64,000 bases of DNA from Verrucomicrobiota bacterium. Its GTDB lineage: Bacteria > Verrucomicrobiota > Kiritimatiellia > RFP12 > UBA1067. The notes under the pieces are model-generated. The model searched no databases and was not told where the DNA came from. It saw only the letters and a list, made by a program, of their open reading frames with translations. Positions within the stretch are counted from its first letter, which is position 1; every line of letters begins with the position of its first letter. A program made the position numbers and the translations under genes. The stretch covers positions 124,001 through 188,000 of the forward strand of contig JAHFSX010000002.1 in NCBI GenBank assembly GCA_023269675.1. Reading direction: 5' to 3'. Below are positions 56,201 through 62,271 of the stretch, piece after piece.

Positions 56201-57136
56201 GCCGTGGCGCAGCTCGCCGTGCGGCTCGAGGTACTCCAGCGTGTCGGGGTTCCCGCAAGCGCGCTCGACGATGCGGCGGACCGGCGCCAGCTGCTCGTCC
56301 TTCGCCACCCCCGCGCACCACGAGACGCTGCGCATGCCCGCGCTCGAGGGGTCCGCGACGCTGTGATACGAGCCGCAGAACTGCGGCATCAGCGCCATGG
56401 TCTCATCGCGGCGGCCGTTCAGCAGCCAGGTCGGGTCCACGTTCATCGTGTTGATGACGACCGGCAGATCGCGCCGTGTGGCCGCGCGCGCGGCCCAATC
56501 CCACCACAGGCCGTTGTCAAGTCCCACCGCGTTGTCCACGTTGGCCGTCTCGGCCCAGAAGACGAAGCCGCGGCCGTTCTCCTGTTTCGCAAAGTCGAAT
56601 TCGCCCAGCACGGAATAGTCCTTCCACTTTTCCCCTTTGGGCGTCTCCCACGGCCGGTAGTAGAAGCGGAAACCGTGCCGGTCCCAGGCGTCCAGAAACA
56701 TCGGCACCCGGATCTGCGGCACCAGTTCCGCTCCGGCCAGCTTGCGTTTGAGCGCGGTCATGCCCTCCAGCCATCCGGACCGCGTGGCGCTGGATACGAC
56801 GTAGACAACCTTGCCATTGCGGAAGGCCGATAGCGCGCCTTGATCCGGCACAACCGTGACCGGCACCGCGATCCCGCCCGCGGGCCAGGTCTCATCCTTG
56901 ACGCCGCCCAGCGCGCGGCAGTCGCTCAAGAACTTGGCGTGGACGATCCCGGCCTTCTCCGCGCTCTCGCACGCGATCTCCAGGCGCGAGAACGCGGCGG
57001 TGTCGGTGACCTGCGCCGAGATCTCCCCGTAGCCGCGCAGCCGCATGGCCGGCAGTTGCCGAGCGGATGAAGCCATGCCGGAAAACAAAGGCATGGCCGT
57101 AAACAGCGCTAAAAGGAACCTGCCCGTTTTTTTCAT
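53252..57136 (-). CDS. GH42-like beta-galactosidase-type enzyme with an inserted GH2-type beta-sandwich, 1294 aa
   Basis: The start is ATG 57136 (MKKTGRFLLALFTAMPLFSGMASSA, signal peptide); its ATGA overlaps the stop of the esterase gene by 4 nt. The frame extends 183 codons further but that part is antisense-like noise across the esterase. A GH42-like barrel begins near residue 100 (VFWAETANVDNAVGLDNGLWWDW, EYLEPHGELRHGDYDIFLEYG, FLKAKYGRVSNVARRWN). At about 375-510 it is interrupted by a GH2-type sugar-binding sandwich (IDLTGAWRIGYEPLPG...GTNTVAIRVPKGFLGYRVYLS). The barrel then resumes (SIICMAPDSSIAGVKKLCERYG, FSLEPGG with a possible nucleophile Glu). A trimerisation-like domain follows (EIAMLFSDRID, YRLIIGANTSVMDEKLVKEIEAWVRRGG), then a second sandwich (LDLTDGWRYKLLGEGAAD). 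The activity is not certain. Confidence 0.72.
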   Translation of the reverse strand: MKKTGRFLLALFTAMPLFSGMASSARQLPAMRLRGYGEISAQVTDTAAFSRLEIACESAEKAGIVHAKFLSDCRALGGVKDETWPAGGIAVPVTVVPDQGALSAFRNGKVVYVVSSATRSGWLEGMTALKRKLAGAELVPQIRVPMFLDAWDRHGFRFYYRPWETPKGEKWKDYSVLGEFDFAKQENGRGFVFWAETANVDNAVGLDNGLWWDWAARAATRRDLPVVINTMNVDPTWLLNGRRDETMALMPQFCGSYHSVADPSSAGMRSVSWCAGVAKDEQLAPVRRIVERACGNPDTLEYLEPHGELRHGDYDIFLEYGPLADASFRTFLKAKYGRVSNVARRWNRAGSVKSWDDVRVPDLATFLGYDAQAIDLTGAWRIGYEPLPGAASEWSGAAFDDAAWPVVQAPGNDVMMFLEKKPAVFRRAFEVPEVWLRESGKVWLYVWDLNAGEHLKERISASLNGTVIGEDLTRHATSHWGAFEAGGALRAGTNTVAIRVPKGFLGYRVYLSRHAPRQYPDLPDGENARWVDFADWRQWTRIEAARRGMEAIRSVDPDRSIICMAPDSSIAGVKKLCERYGAHFHNTGHMGAFWNEFLPMLMRGADLPFSLEPGGPADDLQGFKRMLGYYFTEGVQAIHYFIHVGNIYWPKDIRAHFERIRPLIDTVGKVHPPKAEIAMLFSDRIDNLTGFPWGQAPDVNLASGYFTWPLNAEFTGEYDFDGLTDLDFADGTADPYRLIIGANTSVMDEKLVKEIEAWVRRGGIFVAFVQTGRHTPERKDAWPISRLSGYAVTDISKTKYTPAEPNEVADWWSFTFAPGQTVFTPNAWDLKNVKANGLKLKATASDCQDLARWEDGSTAIGLRPLGKGYVVHMGLKFCRQPLWHGWPDRTEKLFRQLFVWAGMRRVPAVAEGAKFRHYVSNNGLFDTWTLWNEKADRTLETSLVFRDGLKPAFCREAGSATNVALAAGADGLAAVRGIRLEPLETKIFVTPRNRITAAPAEWLELQRDWWRGATEVARAAAPVMTGQPATAASGEQATLDLTDGWRYKLLGEGAADDPAPLAAAVVDDGAWPVRRLDCWAVPEELPSRRVLFRKTFQVPKAWRTGEVELWLKSWFYWTASGTARYWLDGREVTQGDGRDGLIVTSGLQAGSAHTLAVEIRGEGQVCGVRGNTWLAFTKRPERTIELAGEWTPSKDYLKTDPGVKLPGSFNAKLLSRAVDVSSDIAGKQVYLRLETSHGITGCLVNGRYIRRHHHAMGDTTFLNITPWLNPGTSNRIEILAGGKGEIKELALWVY

Positions 57137-58113
57137 TTTTTTACCGGAGCCGTCAGCATTTCGACGAGATAATCCTGAACCGTTGCGTGCTTCACGCCGG
57201 GCGCGCCGGGATAGGCCAGCTCGCACGGCACGCCGAGGCTCTTGCAGCGCTCCTGCAGTTTCACGCCGAAGTTCGCCGTATGCGTCGGATCTTTCTGCTC
57301 CTGGCCGAGCGCGGGCGGCGTGCCGTAAGCGAGGTAAACCGGCGGATCGTCGGCTGTCACCAGGGCATAGGGCGAATACTCGGCGATCCACGGCAGGAGC
57401 GACTCGCGCTTGGCCAAAAACTCGTCGAACGCCTTTGGGCTGCGTCCGCCGATGCCGAACGCATGTCCGCCGTAGACGCTGTTGGGCGTCCATTCCCGCA
57501 TCTGCTGCGGATCGAGCGTGGTCTGCGCGATCGCCACGGCCGCGCAGAGCACGCGCGTGGATTCGCGCGCGACCGGATCGGCGCTCTTCGGGTCGGCGAG
57601 ATCGTTGTGGAAGGCGAGCCACAGGCTCGAACACGAGCCCGCCGAACCGCCCGACAGGGCCACGCGCGTTTTGTCGATGTTCCATTCGCCGGCCTTGCTG
57701 CGCACAAACTGCACGGCGCGCGCCACGTCGAGCAGGCAGCCCTTCACCGGCGGCGAAACCTTGTCGGCGGTCGCGTCCTGAATGAACCGGTACTCGACCG
57801 AGGCCACCGAGATGCCGGCCTTCAGCATGAGCGGCAACAGCGAGCAGAACCGGGCGTCCGTGCGGCTGCCGCCCGTCCAGCTGCCGCCATGGATGAAGAC
57901 CAAGAGCGGCGCGGGCTTATCCGACTCGACCTTCCAGAAGTGGATTACCTGCTTCGGATGCTGGCCGTAGGCCACATTCGCGAAGGTCGGTGCGGTGATC
58001 TGCACCACGCCCTTCTCATTGGTCACGGTCATCATCGGTACCGGAGCGCCGGCCGCCTTCAAACCGGCGAATGAAAGCAGAGACAAGGCAAGCGAAAGGC
58101 ACAGTGTCTTCAT
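57133..58113 (-). CDS. Exported alpha/beta-hydrolase (carboxylesterase/BD-FAE-like), 326 aa
   Basis: Serine esterase probably removing acetyl or feruloyl groups from glycans. Signal peptide MKTLCLSLALSLLSFAGLKA. The oxyanion motif is LLVFIHGGSW, the nucleophile Ser lies in ALSGGSAGS, and the catalytic His in VKHATVQDYL close to the C-terminus. HPKQVIHFWKVESDKP resembles the N-terminus of feruloyl/acetyl esterase-like proteins. It starts only 2 nt after the stop of the upstream esterase, and its TGA overlaps the ATG of the GH42-like gene, so all three are almost certainly co-translated. Confidence 0.88.
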   Translation of the reverse strand: MKTLCLSLALSLLSFAGLKAAGAPVPMMTVTNEKGVVQITAPTFANVAYGQHPKQVIHFWKVESDKPAPLLVFIHGGSWTGGSRTDARFCSLLPLMLKAGISVASVEYRFIQDATADKVSPPVKGCLLDVARAVQFVRSKAGEWNIDKTRVALSGGSAGSCSSLWLAFHNDLADPKSADPVARESTRVLCAAVAIAQTTLDPQQMREWTPNSVYGGHAFGIGGRSPKAFDEFLAKRESLLPWIAEYSPYALVTADDPPVYLAYGTPPALGQEQKDPTHTANFGVKLQERCKSLGVPCELAYPGAPGVKHATVQDYLVEMLTAPVKK

Positions 58114-58115
58114 GG

Positions 58116-59513
58116 TTATTTTGTACCTTCTGAGTGTGCATCGACGTGAATAAGATCGCTGGAAACTGTCACCGGACGCTCATCCGAAACCACCGCGAAC
58201 CAATCCGCTGCCTCGGCAGGCAGTTTTACCTCATAATGCGTCTCGTCTTTCTTGCTAGCCGGGATGCACAGCCATTCGCGTTTCATCACATCATTATTGG
58301 CCTTGGCCCACCAGATATCCGTACTCTTGACAGGACACGGAGAGGTGACCGTGAAACAAACTGTAAGCTGATCGGCCGCTTTCTCGACGCTGACCCGCGG
58401 CAGCGGCTGGCCTTTGCCGTTGAGATAGAAGTCGAAGTACGGCACCTCCATCGCCAACCAGTTGGCTTTGCCGCCGCGCGGCGTGGGGAAGGGCTGGAAC
58501 GCTGTAGGCACAAACGGCTCCGCCTTCTCTTTCGGGAACACCGTGCCGCCGGGCAGCGGCGTCCGGTGGTTCGCGTTGGGCGCGTAGAGATGATTTTTCT
58601 CTCCGGGAATGGCATCGAGCGTGGCTTGCACAGCGCGCGGCCAATAGAAGAAGTCGTTCGCCGCGCCGGCCGTGAAGAACGCGGCCCTGATGCCGGGCGC
58701 GCGGCGGCCCGCATCCAGCCACTTCATCCACTGCTCGCGTTCCGATTCGGGCATCTTGAGCAGGGCCGGCTGCTGCGAGGTCAGCTCATAGAACCCGCAG
58801 CCGAAAACCGCGAAGCCCGCGCGGACCTGGTCGCCGGCGAGGCCGCACACCATGGTGGTCATATACCCGCCCCAAGAGATGCCCACCACACCGATACGCG
58901 ACAGATCAACCTCGGGCTGGGAACGAAGCAAATAGAGCGACTTCATGCCGCTGATCACCGCGTCGAAGAGCAGGCTAGCCTGGACATCCGGATTCGCCAC
59001 GTAACGCCCCGCCCCGTATTTCATGGCGCTCCAGCGCCCTTTGGAGAAGGGAATCTTCGCGGGCTCGGCAATGCCCGGCAGATCGGGCGCGACCGCCACA
59101 TAGCCGCGCTGCGCCCACGCCACCGCCTTCTCCGTCTCCGCGCAACCGCCGCCCCCGTGCAACACCAGCATGCCGGGATGCTTTCCCGGAGCCACAGGCG
59201 TGACGATCACCGCGAAGACCTCGGCATCGTCCCGTAAACGGAGGACCACCTGCCGCACCGTGACCCCCGCAGGCGGCGCGTTGGTGTATGGCACCTCGCG
59301 CAGGATGGCGGGCGGCCGGCCGTCGAGGTAAGGCGTGAACGGGTCGTCGGACGGAGCGGCCGAAAGCGTGAGTGCGAAAACGCACGCGCCCAGAGAGAGG
59401 ATCCCCGCGCTCTTGGACTTAAACCGAACGGCCAAGGAAAGGCGTGCCCTGTTCCGATTGTGCCATGCGCATCCCTGCGCATGGGCATCACTTTGATTAC
59501 CGCTGTTCTTCAT
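58116..59513 (-). CDS. Exported acetyl-xylan-esterase-like alpha/beta hydrolase, 465 aa
   Basis: The hydrolase core shows MLVLHGGGGCAE, VAVAPDLPG, and the nucleophile elbow VVGISWGGYMTTMV. FDFYLNGKGQPLPRVSV after the core resembles large deacetylases of the dienelactone/acetyl-xylan-esterase group. ATG 59513 is taken as start. A GTG at 59525 would overlap the sulfatase stop by 4 nt (GTGA) and has GAGG 8 nt upstream, so either is possible. The hydrophobic export segment (AGILSLGACVFALTLSA) comes after an unusually long basic N-region. Role: likely de-esterification of the same glycan attacked by the sulfatase and glycosidases. A C-terminal beta domain has no assigned role. Confidence 0.82.
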   Translation of the reverse strand: MKNSGNQSDAHAQGCAWHNRNRARLSLAVRFKSKSAGILSLGACVFALTLSAAPSDDPFTPYLDGRPPAILREVPYTNAPPAGVTVRQVVLRLRDDAEVFAVIVTPVAPGKHPGMLVLHGGGGCAETEKAVAWAQRGYVAVAPDLPGIAEPAKIPFSKGRWSAMKYGAGRYVANPDVQASLLFDAVISGMKSLYLLRSQPEVDLSRIGVVGISWGGYMTTMVCGLAGDQVRAGFAVFGCGFYELTSQQPALLKMPESEREQWMKWLDAGRRAPGIRAAFFTAGAANDFFYWPRAVQATLDAIPGEKNHLYAPNANHRTPLPGGTVFPKEKAEPFVPTAFQPFPTPRGGKANWLAMEVPYFDFYLNGKGQPLPRVSVEKAADQLTVCFTVTSPCPVKSTDIWWAKANNDVMKREWLCIPASKKDETHYEVKLPAEAADWFAVVSDERPVTVSSDLIHVDAHSEGTK

Positions 59514-59521
59514 AGTCCCTT

Positions 59522-61192
59522 TCACTTCTTCGCCTCGAGGTTGGGCGGGTTCGGCACCGAACCGCTGATATACTCCGCCGGACTCAAGAACCCGTCTTTG
59601 TCGATGTCGCGGGCACTAAACCACGCGGCCGCCTCGGCCTTGTCCCGGCGCGCCGAGAACTCGTCCTTGTCGAGCCGTCCGTCGCGGTTGGCGTCGAGCC
59701 TCTCGAAGGCCTTCGCGCGCTCGGGACCCGCGTCATGCGCAGAGCGAGCCTTCGCGCGCTTGGCATCGCTGGGGATCGGCAGCGGCAGGTAGTCGAAGTC
59801 GAGAATCATTTTTGCCTGCAGCGCCTCTTTGAGTTCCAGCGTCACGCCTGCCAGTTCCTTGCGCCCGTAAAGGTTGATCAGCTCGCTCGGGTCGCTCTCC
59901 AGATCGTACAGCTCATACACGGGACGCGGGCTCGTGAAGTAGAGGGTCTCAAACTCGGTGGCCAGATTCTTCTCCTCGTGCGCCTTGACCATCTCTTTCC
60001 ACCCCGGATCGCCCGCGCTGTCCACGGGCGAATAGCGCAGGTTGGGCGTGACGTTGTAGATCAGCTTGAAACGGCCGCTGCGCGCGCACCGGCTGTAGTC
60101 GACGCCGCTCGCCGTCGTGTGCTCGTCGAAGGTCGACCCGCCGTGCGGGCCGCGCTCGCCGAAAATATGTGTGCGTTCGGCAGGGAACGCCGCGCCGCGC
60201 AGCAGCGGCAGGAAGCTCACGCCGCTGATCCGCTCGGGCACCTTCAACCCGGCCGCCTCGAGGCAGGTCGGAGCGATGTCCTCGCCCGAGAGCAGCGCGC
60301 GCGACTCGCCCCCGGGCTTGATCACACCAAGCCACCACGCCAGCAGGGGAACGTTCAGGCCGGGATCGTGCAACGCCCCCTTGCCGCTGGGGAACGCCAT
60401 GCCGTTGTCGCCCATGAAGATGACCAGCGTGTTCTCCAGCCCGGCGCGCTCTTTCACGATGTCGAGCACGGTTTGGAAGTCACCGTCCGCGTGTTCGATC
60501 TCGCCCATGTAGCGGGAGAGGTCGCCTCGCACGCCGGGCAGGTCGGGCAGATAACCGGGAACACGCACTTGGGCGGGATCGGGCGGGTTCGCGCCGGTCG
60601 TCCAGGGATGATGCGGGTCGGAAAAATTCACCCACAGGAAATAGGGCCTTTCCTTCGGCCGCTGGTCGAAAAACGCCTTCATGCGCGCAGGCACGGCCTG
60701 CTGGCCCGTGGCGTCCACATAGTCGAAGCGTTCCTTGAAGGTGCGCAACCCCTTCTCGTCGAAAACCCGGTCACTCGCCTCGGGTCCGTTCCCTGACCCG
60801 TCGAGATGGTAGCTCCGGCCCAACACGCCGACGAAATAGCCGCCCTCTTTGCGCAGGATTTCAGGGAAGGTGACCTCGTCGCGCGGCAGCGGCGCGCTGA
60901 AGCGCGTGATGCGGCACGCCACCGGCGAACGGCCGGTCATGATCGAGGCGCGCGAAGGCACGCACTGCGGCGCGGTCGTGAACATGCGGTGGAACTTGAT
61001 GCCCTCCGCCGCGAAGCGGTCCAGGTTCGGCGTCTTCATCCCGGGCTCGCCGTAGCAGTGCAGGTAGGGATAGCTGTGGTCGTCGGAGAGCACGAACAGG
61101 ATGTTCGGCGCCCCTTTCGTTACCTCGGCCGCGTGAAGCGCGAACGCCGTGGCTAGCATCGCGACCGCGGCATGTAAACGTGTGGGCTTCAT
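59522..61192 (-). CDS. Type I sulfatase with C-terminal EF-hand pair, exported, 556 aa
   Basis: Hydrolyses sulfate esters using formylglycine made from a cysteine. The signal peptide MKPTRLHAAVAMLATAFALHA is followed by NILFVLSDDHSY (metal-binding DD at 37-38) and the modification site CVPSR with Cys near residue 77. Further metal ligands lie in IFMGDNG. The tail carries two EF-hands, DANRDGRLDKDEF (about 500-512) and DIDKDGFLSPAEY (about 529-541), which should bind calcium. Its ATG overlaps the previous gene's stop as ATGA; GGAGG lies 8 nt upstream. It needs an FGE or anSME maturase; none is convincingly present in the window because the local FGE-like domain lacks the active cysteines. The sulfated substrate is unknown. 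Confidence 0.94.
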   Translation of the reverse strand: MKPTRLHAAVAMLATAFALHAAEVTKGAPNILFVLSDDHSYPYLHCYGEPGMKTPNLDRFAAEGIKFHRMFTTAPQCVPSRASIMTGRSPVACRITRFSAPLPRDEVTFPEILRKEGGYFVGVLGRSYHLDGSGNGPEASDRVFDEKGLRTFKERFDYVDATGQQAVPARMKAFFDQRPKERPYFLWVNFSDPHHPWTTGANPPDPAQVRVPGYLPDLPGVRGDLSRYMGEIEHADGDFQTVLDIVKERAGLENTLVIFMGDNGMAFPSGKGALHDPGLNVPLLAWWLGVIKPGGESRALLSGEDIAPTCLEAAGLKVPERISGVSFLPLLRGAAFPAERTHIFGERGPHGGSTFDEHTTASGVDYSRCARSGRFKLIYNVTPNLRYSPVDSAGDPGWKEMVKAHEEKNLATEFETLYFTSPRPVYELYDLESDPSELINLYGRKELAGVTLELKEALQAKMILDFDYLPLPIPSDAKRAKARSAHDAGPERAKAFERLDANRDGRLDKDEFSARRDKAEAAAWFSARDIDKDGFLSPAEYISGSVPNPPNLEAKK

Positions 61193-62271
61193 TGTTTTGC
61201 CTCCGCAGATTTTTTCGCGAGCGGCCGCAGGTCCTTGGGACATGCCGGATCGCCCGGCACGGGCTGACCGACCTGCTCCACCGGATGCGTGAAGAGATAA
61301 CGCCACACGTCCTCGTGGATGAATTGACCCGCCGCGTCTTTCACTGACGCGCCGCCGGGCGTGACGCAACTGTGCGCGCGTTTGGCGTCGCCTTTGACGT
61401 CGGCGGCGGTGATGAGCCTGCGGGTGTCGCCATACGGCGGCGCGGCGTGATCCACGTCCACGACGGGGCCGAACTGCTGCAGCCCCAGCAGCTCCCACGA
61501 GCGGCAGTAGTGGTGTCCCGTCCAGCCGCCGTCGAGCACGTGGCTGAACCCGAAGAACCGGTTCGCGGGCGTCGCCGAGGGCAGCGCCTGCCACTGCTCA
61601 TACTGGTCACGCGGTCCGCAGAACATCACCACCCGGTCGACGCGCTGGTGTTTGGCGAACCGCGCCGCCGTGGTTGAGCCGTGCGACGCGCCCGCCATGA
61701 TCACGCGGTCCCAGCGCAGCGCCTGCCGGTCCTCGGCAAGGAAGTAGTCCCAGCGGCCTTGCGGGTTCTCCTTCGCGAGCCATTTCACAAACTGCAGCGC
61801 GCGCTCCGCCATGCCGTCCGGTTTCGGGATGTCCACCGCGTCGCTGAAGTCCTCGCCGGTCGCCGCCTCGAGCCGGATCTTGCCGAGAAATAACGCATCC
61901 GCCGGCGGCGGCTCCTGGCCGAACTGTCCAAACCAGCCGTTCGCGTAGTGCACCCGGATCATGTGCAGACCGTAACCGTTCACCCGCTCGAACAGCGGCG
62001 CGCTGTGGCCCATGAGCCAGATGACCAGCCGGCCTTGCGGTTTCACGCGCGTGTCCACCGACGCGTTTTCGATGTCGGCGGGCTTGCCGCCCTTCTCGAA
62101 GACGAACCCGATCTCCGGATGCGGGCGCGCGCGCGCATCAAGCCGGCTGGCGCGGGCCGTGAGTTCATAGCGCTGCGGCGAAGGGTCGCTGAACTTCAAG
62201 GGCACGTCTTGGCCCGCGCGCACGACCGGCGGCAACAGCAGACACGCGGCGATCCCGAGACACTTGATCAT
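61189..62271 (-). CDS. Exported alpha/beta-hydrolase-fold protein, 360 aa
   Basis: The start is ATG 62271 with AAGGAGG 5 nt upstream; it overlaps the previous stop by 4 nt (ATGA) and its own stop overlaps the sulfatase start in the same way. Signal peptide MIKCLGIAACLLLPPVVRAG. RLVIWLMGHSAPLFERVN and the nucleophile elbow VIMAGASHGSTTAARFAKH with Ser, followed by VVMFCGPRDQYEQW and a His-rich VLDGGWTGHHYCRSWELLG, fit an alpha/beta hydrolase, resembling the BPSS1187-type family by recall. Its substrate is unknown. The position between a GH36-like enzyme and a sulfatase suggests an esterase acting on the same glycan. Confidence 0.75.
   Translation of the reverse strand: MIKCLGIAACLLLPPVVRAGQDVPLKFSDPSPQRYELTARASRLDARARPHPEIGFVFEKGGKPADIENASVDTRVKPQGRLVIWLMGHSAPLFERVNGYGLHMIRVHYANGWFGQFGQEPPPADALFLGKIRLEAATGEDFSDAVDIPKPDGMAERALQFVKWLAKENPQGRWDYFLAEDRQALRWDRVIMAGASHGSTTAARFAKHQRVDRVVMFCGPRDQYEQWQALPSATPANRFFGFSHVLDGGWTGHHYCRSWELLGLQQFGPVVDVDHAAPPYGDTRRLITAADVKGDAKRAHSCVTPGGASVKDAAGQFIHEDVWRYLFTHPVEQVGQPVPGDPACPKDLRPLAKKSAEAKQ

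Noticed and set aside
57137..57685. 183-codon N-terminal extension of the GH42-like gene
   Set aside because: It overlaps the esterase gene in another frame, has arginine-rich noise composition, and the true start MKKTGRF at 57136 has a signal peptide and a classical ATGA overlap.
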